Origin: Aeromonas caviae
GTDB taxonomy: Bacteria; Pseudomonadota; Gammaproteobacteria; Enterobacterales; Aeromonadaceae
Length of the DNA: 56,135 nt
Assembly (NCBI RefSeq): GCF_000819785.1
Contig: NZ_CDBK01000104.1
Span: 1 to 56,135 of the forward strand
Reading direction: 5' to 3'
Position numbers and translations under genes: made by a program. The notes below the pieces were generated by a model. It ran no database searches. It had not been told where the DNA came from and saw only the letters and a program-made list of their open reading frames with translations. Shown in pieces: positions 1 to 8,618 of the stretch (within the stretch, counting starts at the first letter, position 1; every line of letters begins with the position of its first letter).

Positions 1-922
1 CCCCTTTGCTGGCAGCCCCTTTGCCCGCCCCGCCCTTGCCTGCGGGGCTCTTCTTCTCGAAGGCCTCGGGACCCGGCACATTGGGTCGCCCGCCAATCTC
101 GTGATCGTCGCTGCGCCGCGGCTTCTTGCCCTGGGCCGGGGTGCCAGCCGCAGCCGCCTTGGGCTTGGCAACCTGACCCCCCTTGGCCGGTTTGGCCTCG
201 GAGGAGGAGTCCTCAATGAGCTTGAACAGCTCGATCAGCTCGTCGTCGGTGAGATCGCGCCACTCCCCCACCGGCAGCCCCTTGAGGCTGACGTTCATGA
301 TGCGGATGCGCTCGAGCTTGGTCACCTCGAAGCCGAAGTGTTCGCACATGCGGCGGATCTGGCGGTTGAGCCCCTGCACTAGCGTGATGCGAAACACGAA
401 GGGGGCCTCTCGTTTCACCTTGCACTTCTTGGTGACGGTGCCGAGGATGGGCACCCCGGCCGCCATGCCCCGGACGAACTCGTCGGTCACCGGCTTGTCC
501 ACGGTCACCAGGTACTCTTTCTCGTGATCGTTGCCCGCCCGCAGGATCTTGTTCACCAGATCCCCGTGGTTGGTGAGAAAGATGAGCCCCTGGGAGTCCT
601 TGTCGAGGCGCCCTATGGGGAAGATGCGGGTGCTGTGGTTGACGAAGTCGACGATGTTGTCCTTCTCCCCCGCCTCCGTGGTGCTGACGATGCCCACCGG
701 CTTGTTGAGGGCGATGAAGACCAGGCTGTCGGCTTCGCGCGGCTCGATCACCTGACCGTTGACCTTGACCAGATCCCCGGCAAACACCTGATCCCCCACC
801 CCGGCCCGCTTGCCGTTGATGAAGACGTTGCCCTGCTCGATGAAACGATCGGCCTCACGACGGGAGCAGATGCCGCTCTCGCTGATGTATTTGTTCAGGC
901 GCATGGATTCATCGGCCAGCAT
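1..922 (-). CDS. rluF: 23S rRNA pseudouridine synthase RluF, 3' end cut by window
   Basis: RluF makes pseudouridine at position 2604 of 23S rRNA (family knowledge). Reading leftward from the ATG at 922, the N-terminus carries an S4-like RNA-binding segment ([18 protein letters not shown], residues 8-25), then the RluB/E/F catalytic core with GRLDKDS, whose Asp107 is the nucleophile and has the same number as in E. coli RluF. The middle ([20 protein letters not shown] and [15 protein letters not shown]) is almost identical to E. coli RluF. After about residue 245 it becomes a Lys/Ala/Gly-rich basic tail, as in other RluF proteins. At least 307 residues are inside the window and the stop codon lies beyond base 1. 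An upstream in-phase start was not needed: [11 protein letters not shown] aligns with the E. coli N-terminus. Confidence 0.95.
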   Translation of the reverse strand, partial: MLADESMRLNKYISESGICSRREADRFIEQGNVFINGKRAGVGDQVFAGDLVKVNGQVIEPREADSLVFIALNKPVGIVSTTEAGEKDNIVDFVNHSTRIFPIGRLDKDSQGLIFLTNHGDLVNKILRAGNDHEKEYLVTVDKPVTDEFVRGMAAGVPILGTVTKKCKVKREAPFVFRITLVQGLNRQIRRMCEHFGFEVTKLERIRIMNVSLKGLPVGEWRDLTDDELIELFKLIEDSSSEAKPAKGGQVAKPKAAAAGTPAQGKKPRRSDDHEIGGRPNVPGPEAFEKKSPAGKGGAGKGAASKG

Positions 923-1492
923 GGGTCACCTCCCGGGTCGGATGGGCCTTGAGAATGGCAGGCTGGATCAGCCGCGCTGTGGTCGGGTTCGTCTGCATAC
1001 AACTCCATGAAATAAGGGCCTGCGCCCTGCATGTTCGGCAAAAAACGCCGCTACAGTAGCACATTGCACGCGCCCGCGCCCGGCCCCGTCGCACCCTGGC
1101 CGCTGGCTCACAGGGGGTGCTGCCCCTGATGCAGCAGCAGGCCCCCATTATCCAGCGTGCGGTGACGCCGCGGCCCTGATAGGGCTGCACCGCACACTCC
1201 CCGCCTCTTTTCATTTCATGGTGCTCACTTCATGGGCCTGGCCCCCACCGCCGAAGATAGGGTGCGACCTTTGGCAGATAGCCAGATGATCTAACGCTTG
1301 ATATTTATCCAGCAAAAATGCATAAAAAGATTTTGGTCATCGCGAATTATCTGCTCTGACCCGCCGACGACGGGAAATGACACCCCCATCGGGGCGCAAC
1401 AACGGGCCCCTTGAGCCCCGCGAACCCTGAAGACGGGCATGATCCCCTCTCTGGCAGGACGCCACTTTCATCATTCACGACAGGAGTTAAAG
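923..1492. other. Intergenic region between rluF and gdhA
   Basis: This divergent gap of 570 bp has no convincing gene. The left 300 bp is GC-rich. The stretch around 1285-1345 is the only AT-rich part and holds the probable gdhA promoter, listed separately. I see no repeat or structured RNA. Confidence 0.6.
1298..1326 (+). promoter_or_regulatory. Probable sigma-70 promoter of gdhA
   Basis: TTGATA at 1298-1303 (5 of 6 to the -35 consensus), a 17-bp spacer, then CATAAA at 1321-1326 (4 of 6 to the -10 consensus). It lies in the only AT-rich patch upstream of gdhA and would give a leader of about 160 nt. It rests on sequence match only. Confidence 0.5.
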
Positions 1493-2836
1493 ATGAGTCA
1501 TTCCCTCTCCCAGGAGGCCTTCCTGGCCCAGGTCGCCAGCCGCAACCCTCACCAGCCCGAGTTCATCCAGGCCGTGAGCGAAGTGATCGCCTCCATCTGG
1601 CCCTATGTGGAGCGCCACCCCCGCTACCTGCAACACGGCCTGCTGGAGCGATTGGTGGAGCCCGAGCGCCTGGTGCAGTTTCGGGTGAGCTGGGTGGATG
1701 ACCAGGGTCGGGTGCAGGTGAACCGCGGCTACCGGGTGCAGCACAGCTCCGCCATCGGCCCCTTCAAGGGCGGCATGCGCTTCCACCCCTCGGTGGATCT
1801 CTCGGTGCTGAAATTCCTCGCCTTCGAGCAGACCTTCAAGAACGCCCTCACCACCCTGCCCATGGGCGGCGGCAAAGGGGGCAGCGATTTCGATCCCAAG
1901 GGCAAGAGCGAAGGAGAAGTGATGCGCTTCTGCCAGGCCCTGATGCTGGAGCTCTATCGCCACCTGGGGGCCAACACCGACGTGCCGGCGGGCGACATCG
2001 GGGTGGGCGGGCGCGAGGTGAGCTACATGGCGGGCATGATGAAGAAGCTCACCAACAGCGCCGAGTGCGTCTTCACCGGCAAGGGACTCTCCTTTGGCGG
2101 CAGCCTCATTCGTCCGGAAGCCACCGGCTACGGCCTGCTCTACTTTGTCGACGCCATGCTGGCCCATCGCGGCCAGTCCCTCGATGGCCTGCGGGTCTCG
2201 GTGTCGGGCTCGGGCAACGTGGCCCAGTACGCCATCGAGAAGGCGATGGCCCTCGGCGCCCGCGTCATCACCGCCTCCGACTCCGGCGGCACCGTCTATG
2301 ATCCGGACGGCTTCACCCCCGAGAAGCTGGCCCGCCTGATGGCGCTTAAAAACGAGCAGCGCAAGCGGGTCGCCGATTACGCCCATGAACTCGGGCTCGA
2401 GTTCTTCAGCGGCCGTACCCCCTGGCACCTGGCGACCGACGTCGCCCTCCCCTGCGCCACCCAGAACGAGCTGGATGCCGAAGATGCGGTGCAGCTTATT
2501 GCCAACGGCGTGCAGTTGGTGGCCGAGGGGGCCAACATGCCCTCCAGCGCCGCCGCCATCCGTCTCTTCCACGAAGCAAAGGTGCTGTTCGCCCCGGGCA
2601 AGGCGGCCAACGCCGGCGGGGTTGCCACCTCGGGCCTCGAGATGAGCCAGAATGCCCAGCGCCTCTCCTGGACCCGGGAGGAGGTGGACGCCCGCCTCAA
2701 GGGGATCATGACCAGTATCCATGCCACCTGTGTCCGTTACGGTCAGGATGATGGTCATGTGAACTACGAAAGCGGCGCCAATATTGCCGGCTTCGTCAAG
2801 GTGGCTGACGCCATGCTGGCGCAAGGGGTCTGCTGA
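1493..2836 (+). CDS. gdhA: NADP-specific glutamate dehydrogenase
   Basis: This enzyme aminates 2-oxoglutarate to glutamate with NADPH and ammonia, a cytosolic nitrogen-assimilation step. The product is 447 residues, exactly the E. coli GdhA length. The catalytic segment PMGGGKGGSDFDPKGKS is intact with the active-site lysine at residue 128. The substrate-binding segment GPFKGGMRFHPSV and the Rossmann region VSVSGSGNVAQYA follow in the usual order. The ATG at 1493 is chosen over an in-frame ATG at 1439 because AGGAG lies 6 nt before it and MSHSLSQ aligns with family N-termini. A strong hairpin terminator follows, so it is probably monocistronic. Confidence 0.97.
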   Translation: MSHSLSQEAFLAQVASRNPHQPEFIQAVSEVIASIWPYVERHPRYLQHGLLERLVEPERLVQFRVSWVDDQGRVQVNRGYRVQHSSAIGPFKGGMRFHPSVDLSVLKFLAFEQTFKNALTTLPMGGGKGGSDFDPKGKSEGEVMRFCQALMLELYRHLGANTDVPAGDIGVGGREVSYMAGMMKKLTNSAECVFTGKGLSFGGSLIRPEATGYGLLYFVDAMLAHRGQSLDGLRVSVSGSGNVAQYAIEKAMALGARVITASDSGGTVYDPDGFTPEKLARLMALKNEQRKRVADYAHELGLEFFSGRTPWHLATDVALPCATQNELDAEDAVQLIANGVQLVAEGANMPSSAAAIRLFHEAKVLFAPGKAANAGGVATSGLEMSQNAQRLSWTREEVDARLKGIMTSIHATCVRYGQDDGHVNYESGANIAGFVKVADAMLAQGVC

Positions 2837-2862
2837 GCGCCCTGGCCCGGGGCTTCCCCCTC

Positions 2863-2896
2863 AACACAACGGCAGCCCTCGGGCTGCCGTTGTGTT
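2863..2896 (+). terminator. Hairpin terminator after gdhA
   Basis: A perfect inverted repeat with 16-bp arms (2863-2878 and 2881-2896) starts 27 nt after the gdhA stop. It has a tiny loop and only a short T-rich tail. Confidence 0.75.
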
Positions 2897-2979
2897 TGGT
2901 GCCTGGTTCGATTTCACACTCGCTTCACCCAGGCATGAAAGTCTCCCATCCGTTCCATCTCGCTGACGAGGATGACAAG

Positions 2980-3183
2980 ATGACGATGAAAATAGGTGCC
3001 CTGCTGATCCTGGCCGGGCTCGGCTGCTTTGTGGCCTTCAACCTGCTGGGCTCCACCCTCGATGCCCAGGGCTTCCTGCACGAGCCCTTTGCCCTGCTGC
3101 CCCTGGGCTATCTGCTGCTCTTCACCGGCATGGTACCCACCGTGATCCCTCTGCTGCGCAAGGGGCGCTCCAGGGAACAATGA
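2980..3183 (+). CDS. DUF3955 family small membrane protein
   Basis: This is a 67-residue protein with two hydrophobic segments, roughly residues 3-21 (KIGALLILAGLGCFVAFN) and 40-58 (ALLPLGYLLLFTGMVPTVI). They are separated by a short loop containing LGSTLDAQGFLHEPF, the conserved signature I associate with DUF3955. Its function is unknown. The ATG at 2980 is chosen because GAGG lies 8 nt upstream; the ORF is open further 5' but that part overlaps the gdhA terminator. It ends tail to tail with the next gene on the other strand. Confidence 0.75.
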   Translation: MTMKIGALLILAGLGCFVAFNLLGSTLDAQGFLHEPFALLPLGYLLLFTGMVPTVIPLLRKGRSREQ

Positions 3184-3207
3184 CACAAACCGCAAGGTAC
3201 CAGGAGC

Positions 3208-3576
3208 TCAGCAATAACGGCTGATCTCGATAAGGTTCCGATCCGGGTCCAGACAATAGACCGATTCGATGGGGCCACAGGCACCGCTTTTCATCACAGG
3301 CCCCTCCACTATCTCGACCCCCTGGCTCGCCAGCTGGGCCATCACCTGATCCAGGGGCCAGCGGGTGATGAGGCAGAGATCCCCCGACCCCACCTGCGCC
3401 CGGTTGCGCGCCTCCTCCCCCAGCAACTGCAAATTGATCTTCTGGTTGCCAAAACGCAGGGCCCGGCGGCCTGCCCCGAAGGTGATGGGCTCCATCTTGA
3501 AGGCGCCGCTGTAAAACGCCACCGCCCGCTCAATGTCGCTGACCGTCAATACCAGATGGTCGATATGGCTGATCAT
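3208..3576 (-). CDS. VOC (glyoxalase/bleomycin resistance/dioxygenase) family protein
   Basis: This 122-residue single-domain protein carries the VOC fold pattern: DHLVLTVSDIERAVAFYSGAF near the N-terminus (beta-alpha-beta with a metal-ligand-type His) and CLDPDRNLIEISRYC at the C-terminus, where the Glu is the usual second metal ligand. Related proteins are often called virulence protein or lactoylglutathione-lyase-like, but the substrate cannot be read from sequence. The start at 3576 (MISHIDHL) is preferred over an upstream in-frame ATG because of a GGGAG ribosome site and the family N-terminus. Confidence 0.85.
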   Translation of the reverse strand: MISHIDHLVLTVSDIERAVAFYSGAFKMEPITFGAGRRALRFGNQKINLQLLGEEARNRAQVGSGDLCLITRWPLDQVMAQLASQGVEIVEGPVMKSGACGPIESVYCLDPDRNLIEISRYC

Positions 3577-3789
3577 GGTCTCTCCCTGTGGTGGTGATTG
3601 CCGCACTATCATAGCCAGTCCCCTTGGCAGAGACTGTGCCTTGGCCCGCAAAGCCTTTTATCCTGATGGCCCAACTGAAAGAGGCCATGAAGCCCCAACT
3701 ACTGCTTGGCATCATCAATGTATTGATAATATGAGGGTTTATTAACCTTCCTACTGAATTGCGGCTTCGATTGAGTTAACCTTCTTGCA

Positions 3790-4494
3790 ATGAAATACAA
3801 CTCGGACGAGTCGGCTTTGCGCAACACATGGACAGAAGAAGAGTTAAGGGCGACGGTGACCGCCTATCTGGAGATGTACAAGAAGGAGTTGGAAGGCACT
3901 ACCTTTGTCAAAAAGCACTATTACGCAGAGTTAGCGGCTCGATTCCAACGGTCCGATAAGTCGTTTGAATATCGGATGCAAAATATCTCTTACGTCTGCG
4001 TCTTGATGGGCAGAGCCTGGGTCTCTGGGCTAAAACCGGCCAAGAATGTAGGGGCGCAGAATGCGTCTATTATTGAACGCCTGATCTGTGAGTTAGACGG
4101 ACAACCGTTTAGCGGACAAGCAGAATTCGAACATCAGGTCATCCAATACAAGGAGAAACCCATCTCTCCTCATCCCCCAGGTATAGAAGAGCCATCCCTG
4201 CGCTACCTGACCACAACAAGTTATGTGAGGGATCCCCAGGTCAAAGCCTGGGTGCTGGTGGCCGCAGCCGCGAAATGTGAGGGTTGTGATGCACAAGCCC
4301 CCTTTACCACGGCAACCGGAGAACCTTTTCTCGAGGTGCATCACCTGCGCACCTTGGCTGACGGAGGCTCGGATACCATCAACAATACGGTGGCGCTCTG
4401 CCCTAACTGCCATCGCGAGCTTCACTATGGCGCCAATCAGGTAGAGAAACGCGATGCACTCTATCGAAAGCTACCCAGGCTGAAGAGAGAATAA
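3790..4494 (+). CDS. HNH endonuclease, McrA-like, isolated and AT-richer than its neighbours
   Basis: The 234-residue protein has two parts. Residues 1-85 form a domain with WTEEELRATVTAYLEMY and SDKSFEYRMQNISYV, of the kind I associate with stand-alone HNH nucleases annotated as 5-methylcytosine-specific restriction enzyme A-like. Residues 150-225 form the HNH zinc-nuclease core: CEGCDA, LEVHHLRTLADGGSD, NNTVALCPNCHRELHYG. Both CxxC pairs and the catalytic HH are present, so it is probably active on DNA. The coding DNA and flanks are visibly AT-richer than adjacent genes, and no Shine-Dalgarno sequence precedes the ATG. No methyltransferase or partner lies beside it. I infer an acquired defence or restriction gene; its target is unknown. 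Confidence 0.85.
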   Translation: MKYNSDESALRNTWTEEELRATVTAYLEMYKKELEGTTFVKKHYYAELAARFQRSDKSFEYRMQNISYVCVLMGRAWVSGLKPAKNVGAQNASIIERLICELDGQPFSGQAEFEHQVIQYKEKPISPHPPGIEEPSLRYLTTTSYVRDPQVKAWVLVAAAAKCEGCDAQAPFTTATGEPFLEVHHLRTLADGGSDTINNTVALCPNCHRELHYGANQVEKRDALYRKLPRLKRE

Positions 4495-4542
4495 TCCCCA
4501 GCCCTCAAAGCGCCCCCCCCATTGCGGGCCGCCTTCGTGTGG

Positions 4543-5130
4543 TCAGCAGGCAATCCGCTCTATGCGACCGCCACTGAGTTTGAAGAAGGCATCCTGAGGC
4601 AGCTCCTGAAGCCAGGTGGTGGTGTAGTCCAGATCCACATAGGCGCCGCGCAGCATGGCGCCAAAGAGACCGTGAGAAACCACGATGGCCTGCTCGGCAA
4701 TCTGCTCGTCCTCAAGCCATTGCCGGGCCCGGCCTTGAATGCTCTCAAAGCTCTCGCCATGGGGGGCCCGCAGATACCAGTCCGGCTCCTCCAGATCCAG
4801 CTCGGGGTGGGCCGCCAGCAGCTCGGGCACCCGGCGACTCTCCCACTCCCCCATCCCCAGCTCCACCAGCCGCTCGTCCCAGATGATGCGCTCCTGGTCC
4901 AAGCCAAGCTGCTGACACACCCGCTCCGCCGTCTGCCGTGCCCGGCCGAGGGGGCTGGCGTAGATCGTCCAGTCGGTGGGCTCGGCCAGGAGCTTGGCCA
5001 GACGGGCCCCCATGGCGAGGGCCTGGGCTTCGCCCCTGGGGGTCAGCTCGGAGTTGCACCGCCCCTGCAACCGCAATTCGGCGTTGTAACGGGTCTGGCC
5101 ATGGCGCAGCAAATAGAGGGTTCGAGACAT
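4543..5130 (-). CDS. Histidine phosphatase superfamily protein (phosphoglycerate mutase-like)
   Basis: This 195-residue cytosolic protein begins MSRTLYLLRHGQTRYNAE; RHG with His10 is the phosphohistidine of the superfamily. The partner elements follow in order: an arginine in SPLGRARQTAE, a glutamate near ELGMGEWES, and the second catalytic His in VVSHGLFGAMLRG. The length and layout match the GpmB/CobC-type branch rather than true glycolytic dPGM. The substrate is not predictable. The ATG at 5130 has GGAG a few bases upstream. Confidence 0.88.
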   Translation of the reverse strand: MSRTLYLLRHGQTRYNAELRLQGRCNSELTPRGEAQALAMGARLAKLLAEPTDWTIYASPLGRARQTAERVCQQLGLDQERIIWDERLVELGMGEWESRRVPELLAAHPELDLEEPDWYLRAPHGESFESIQGRARQWLEDEQIAEQAIVVSHGLFGAMLRGAYVDLDYTTTWLQELPQDAFFKLSGGRIERIAC

Positions 5131-5578
5131 AGTTTCTCCAGCAGAGTCAACGAGATAAGAAAACAGGGGGAAGATGATAACAGATGTACCGGGTCAACCA
5201 AGACCCGGAGGATGCAGGCTTGTGCTGACTCCTTGAGCGCATGGCCTGCGGCTATACGTGAAAGGGCAACAGGGGCTGCGCGCCTTTATCGCACAGGCGC
5301 CTTGTGCGCATACCACACGCCTTCGCCACGGGCCCGCCAGCGCCGTGGCAAGCGCCCCATGCCCCCTATCTTGTTGTTCAGACGGGATAAAATGGGGATG
5401 TGCCGGTTTATCGGTCACAAGATGGCGGCCAATGCCAGAAAAGACAGAGTTTTTGCTCTGATCCGGGGGCCATTTTGGTACGTATCTCTGGCTCACGACA
5501 GGGACGCCTGGTGTACAATCTGCCACCCGATTTCCCCTGACCCGGCCCAGGCTCAGGCCCTGATGTACCCCAGAGTAA
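5131..5578. other. Intergenic region before the MHYT-GGDEF-EAL gene
   Basis: This gap of 448 bp lies between divergent genes. ORFs across it have unnatural composition and no family resemblance. A lone TACAAT (5514-5519) could be a -10 element for the downstream gene, but no matching -35 is present. Nothing else is recognised. Confidence 0.5.
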
Positions 5579-7687
5579 ATGAACGTGACCCCAACCCACC
5601 CCATGCTCGACAGTTATTACAGCCAGGATCTGGTGTTCTTCTCCATCCTGGTGGCGGTGCTCGCCTCCTACACGGCGCTGACCATGACAAGCCGGGTGAG
5701 CCAGAGTCGGGGACGGGCCGCCGTGCTCTGGCTCGCGGGGGGAGCCTTCGCCATGGGGCTCGGCATCTGGTCCATGCATTTTATCGGCATGCTCGCCTTC
5801 AACCTGCCCATCGCGCTGGGATACGATCTGACCCTCACCGGTCTCTCCCTGGTGGCGGCCATCGGCTCCTCGGCCTTTGCGCTCTGGCTGGTGAGTCGTC
5901 CCCAGCTCCCCTGGCACCAGATCCTGTTCGGGGCCGTGCTGATGGGGGCCGGCATTGCCACCATGCACTACATCGGCATGGCGGCCATGAAAATAGCGCC
6001 CGGCATCCACTACCTCCCTGGGCTCTTCATCCTCTCCATCCTCATCGCGATATTCGCCTCGGGTGCCGCACTCTGGATAGCGTTTCGCCTGCGCAACAGC
6101 TCGCCCCGCGCCTTCTTCAGCAAGGCCTTCGCCTCCCTGGTGATGGGGGCAGCCATCATCGGCATGCACTACACCGGCATGGCGGCGGCCCAGTTCCCCG
6201 CAGAGAGCCTGTGCGGGGCCCTCTACACCGGTCTCAATACCCAGTGGCTGGCAACCGTGGTCATCATAGTGACCCTGGCGGTGTTCGCCATCGCCTTCGT
6301 GCTCTCCATGCTGGATGCCCACGCCGCCAGGCTCTCCACCTCCCTGCATCAGGCCCACGACGAGCTGCTCAAGCTGGCGCTCCATGACAGCCTGACCCGG
6401 CTGCCGAACCGGCTGCTGTTTGCCGACCGCCTGGAGCAGCGCATCCAGGAGTGCCAGCACAGCCAGCGCAGCTTCTCCCTGCTGTTTCTCGATCTCGACG
6501 GCTTCAAGATCATCAACGATGCCCACGGCCACCACACCGGGGATCTGCTGCTGGCCGAGGTGGCCCAGCGCATCACCGGCCTGCTCGGTGCCAGCGATAC
6601 CGCCTCGCGCTTTGGCGGGGACGAGTTCGTGCTGGCCCTGGCGCCGGGGGATGTGAGCCAGACCACGGCCTTCGCCGAGCGGCTGCTGGCCACCCTGGCC
6701 CAGCCCTATGAGTGGGAGCACCACAGCCTGCACATCACCGCCAGCATCGGCATTGCCGTCTATCCCCAGGATGGCACCAGCCTGCACGAGCTGACCCTCA
6801 ACGCCGATGCCGCCATGTATTACGCCAAGGAGCAGGGGCGCAACGACTACTACTACTTCGACAGCGCCATGAACGCCAACGCCCACCAGCAGTTCCTGCT
6901 GCACAAGGAGCTGCAACACGCCCTGGAGCGGGGGGAGCTGGCCCTGCACTACCAGCCCAAATACTGTGCCCGCAGCGGCCAGGTGGTCGGCGCCGAGGCC
7001 CTGCTGCGCTGGCAGCACCCGGAGCATGGTGCCGTCTCGCCGGCCAGCTTCCTGCCGCTGGCGGAGAAGAGCAGGCTCATCATCCCCATCGGCAACTGGG
7101 TCATCGACGAGGCGTGCCGCCAGATGAGCGCCTGGCGGGCGGCGGGTCATCACGACTGGAGCGTGGCGGTCAATCTCTCCACCATCCAGCTCGCCAGCCC
7201 CGGGCTGCTGGAGGAGGTGCAGGGCGCCCTCGCCCGCCATCGGCTCGAGGCCCGTCACCTGACCCTGGAGATCACCGAATCCACCGCCATGCAGAAGGCC
7301 GAGGAGAGCCTCGCCATCCTCAACCGTCTGGCCGAGCTTGGCCTTGGCATCTCCATCGACGACTTCGGCACCGGCTACTCCAGCCTGCTCTACCTCAAGC
7401 GCTTCCCCGCCAACGAGCTCAAGATTGACCGGGGCTTTGTCACCACCCTGGAGCGGGGGGGCGACGATGCCACCATCATCGCCGCCATCATCGCCCTGGG
7501 TCAGGCCCTGGAGATGCGCATCGTGGCAGAGGGGGTGGAAACCCCGGAGCAGCGCGACCTGCTGACCGAGCTGGGCTGCGACACCTTGCAGGGCTATCTG
7601 CTCGGGCGCCCCATGACCGGGGAGCAACTGCTCGTCCACTGCGCTCCCGAGACTCCCCAACGGGTGCTGGAAGGTGTGCTTGCCTGA
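5579..7687 (+). CDS. MHYT-GGDEF-EAL membrane c-di-GMP protein (MucR/YkoW-like)
   Basis: The 702-residue inner-membrane protein has an N-terminal MHYT sensor of seven hydrophobic helices (about residues 15-245). It carries three repeats of the motif, MHFIGM, MHYIGM and MHYTGM, near residues 66, 130 and 196; these are proposed metal sites for sensing oxygen, CO or NO. A GGDEF domain follows with an intact RFGGDEF around residue 343, then an EAL domain with EALLRW (about 471), ITEST and DDFGTGYSS (about 593). Both catalytic signatures look complete, so it could make and degrade c-di-GMP, as proposed for Pseudomonas MucR. The ribosome site is weak (AGAG). No operon partner. Confidence 0.93.
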   Translation: MNVTPTHPMLDSYYSQDLVFFSILVAVLASYTALTMTSRVSQSRGRAAVLWLAGGAFAMGLGIWSMHFIGMLAFNLPIALGYDLTLTGLSLVAAIGSSAFALWLVSRPQLPWHQILFGAVLMGAGIATMHYIGMAAMKIAPGIHYLPGLFILSILIAIFASGAALWIAFRLRNSSPRAFFSKAFASLVMGAAIIGMHYTGMAAAQFPAESLCGALYTGLNTQWLATVVIIVTLAVFAIAFVLSMLDAHAARLSTSLHQAHDELLKLALHDSLTRLPNRLLFADRLEQRIQECQHSQRSFSLLFLDLDGFKIINDAHGHHTGDLLLAEVAQRITGLLGASDTASRFGGDEFVLALAPGDVSQTTAFAERLLATLAQPYEWEHHSLHITASIGIAVYPQDGTSLHELTLNADAAMYYAKEQGRNDYYYFDSAMNANAHQQFLLHKELQHALERGELALHYQPKYCARSGQVVGAEALLRWQHPEHGAVSPASFLPLAEKSRLIIPIGNWVIDEACRQMSAWRAAGHHDWSVAVNLSTIQLASPGLLEEVQGALARHRLEARHLTLEITESTAMQKAEESLAILNRLAELGLGISIDDFGTGYSSLLYLKRFPANELKIDRGFVTTLERGGDDATIIAAIIALGQALEMRIVAEGVETPEQRDLLTELGCDTLQGYLLGRPMTGEQLLVHCAPETPQRVLEGVLA

Positions 7688-7840
7688 CAAACAGGTGAGA
7701 CGCAGCGCCAGGGTCATCACCAGCCCGATTGCGTCCCTTCACGACTCAAGGTAGTCTGCTGCAAGACTCGAATGCTACTTTATCTTGCCGGGCGCATCGA
7801 GCGCCCCATGGCAGATCACCCGTTCAGAGGAGCCACATCC

Positions 7841-8128
7841 ATGGCCAGATACCAGTTCTTCAGCGTCCCCGCCTCCCACCGTCAGCAATATACCTATGTC
7901 GACATGGCCTCCCCCACCTTCCTCACGGAGAAGGAGGCGCTGCTGACGCAAGGGTTCGAGGTGGAAGAAGATTTCATCGACGCGGCCACTCCCCGCGAGG
8001 CGGTGGAGAAGTACAGATCCGGTTTTCTCTACGTGGCGGACGAGATAGGCAAGTCAGACGAGGCCTATGCGGCGGCAACGGCCTTGCTGGAGATGGGCAA
8101 GAAGATCCTCGGCCGCAAGGCGGGCTGA
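7841..8128 (+). CDS. Conserved-looking small protein of unknown function
   Basis: The 95-residue protein begins MARYQFFSVPASHRQQYTY, preceded by AGAGGAG 8 nt upstream, which decides this start over longer in-frame options. It is acidic in the middle, with a predicted helical stretch (TPREAVEKYRSGFLYVADEIGKSDEAY), no signal peptide and no membrane segment. I do not recognise a family. The strong ribosome site and clean codon use argue that it is real. Confidence 0.65.
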   Translation: MARYQFFSVPASHRQQYTYVDMASPTFLTEKEALLTQGFEVEEDFIDAATPREAVEKYRSGFLYVADEIGKSDEAYAAATALLEMGKKILGRKAG

Positions 8129-8173
8129 GCAAGGCGGGCCGCCGGGACGATACCCCCGATGACCCGCAGGCAG

Positions 8174-8362
8174 TCAGCGTTGGGGGTGCTGGCGGAGCAT
8201 CGCCACCAGCTCCTCTTCACTGCCGGGTTCATGGGCAAGCTGCAGGCTGGGGGCGGCGCCCCCCATCAGCATATAAACGTGAGTGCTGCAGTGATCGTAG
8301 TGATACCACTTACCGTCGATACAGACGTCGGTATAGCATCTCGGGTCCCTCTTGAGTTCCAT
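8174..8362 (-). CDS. Small Cys/His-containing protein, unknown
   Basis: A 62-residue ORF starting MELKRDPRCYTDVCIDGK, preceded by AAGGAT 6 nt before the ATG. It has three Cys and several His clustered in residues 9-32 (CYTDVC, YHYDHCSTH), which might bind metal. An upstream ATG at 8383 has a poorer ribosome site. It is convergent with the previous gene. I do not recognise it, and its reality is moderately supported only. Confidence 0.5.
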   Translation of the reverse strand: MELKRDPRCYTDVCIDGKWYHYDHCSTHVYMLMGGAAPSLQLAHEPGSEEELVAMLRQHPQR

Positions 8363-8551
8363 ACGCACATCCTTATGTGTCATTCACCAACATCACCCTT
8401 GACCGTAAAATAAGCGGCCCGAGTCCCCCTTGACCTGGATCAAGGGAGGTGGCGGGCAGAAGCGGGCAGTGGCCGGATCTGGCCGGGGCCGGATGCCCCC
8501 AGCCCGGGTGACCGAGCCCGCCAACCGGCCCCAGCCAGGCAACAGCGCAAC

Positions 8552-8579
8552 AAAAACGGCGCCCGAAGGCGCCGTTTTT
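8552..8579. terminator. Bidirectional hairpin terminator downstream of speA
   Basis: AAAAACGGCGCC and GGCGCCGTTTTT form a perfect 12-bp stem around a CGAA tetraloop, with A and T tracts on either side. It can therefore stop transcription from both directions. It lies 39 nt past the speA stop. Confidence 0.9.
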
Positions 8580-8618
8580 CATGTCCGTCATTTGACCGAC
8601 GAGGAACAAGCCGCTGGC

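Noticed and set aside
5194..5604. 136-codon minus-strand ORF in the gap before the MHYT gene
   Set aside because: Cys/Arg/Ser-rich translation, no ribosome site, overlaps the next gene's start.
4522..6387. 621-codon plus-strand ORF
   Set aside because: It runs antisense through the phosphatase gene and out of frame into the MHYT gene; His/Pro/Arg-rich composition is typical of a GC-rich shadow frame.
5408..7720. 770-codon minus-strand ORF
   Set aside because: Antisense shadow of the MHYT-GGDEF-EAL gene.
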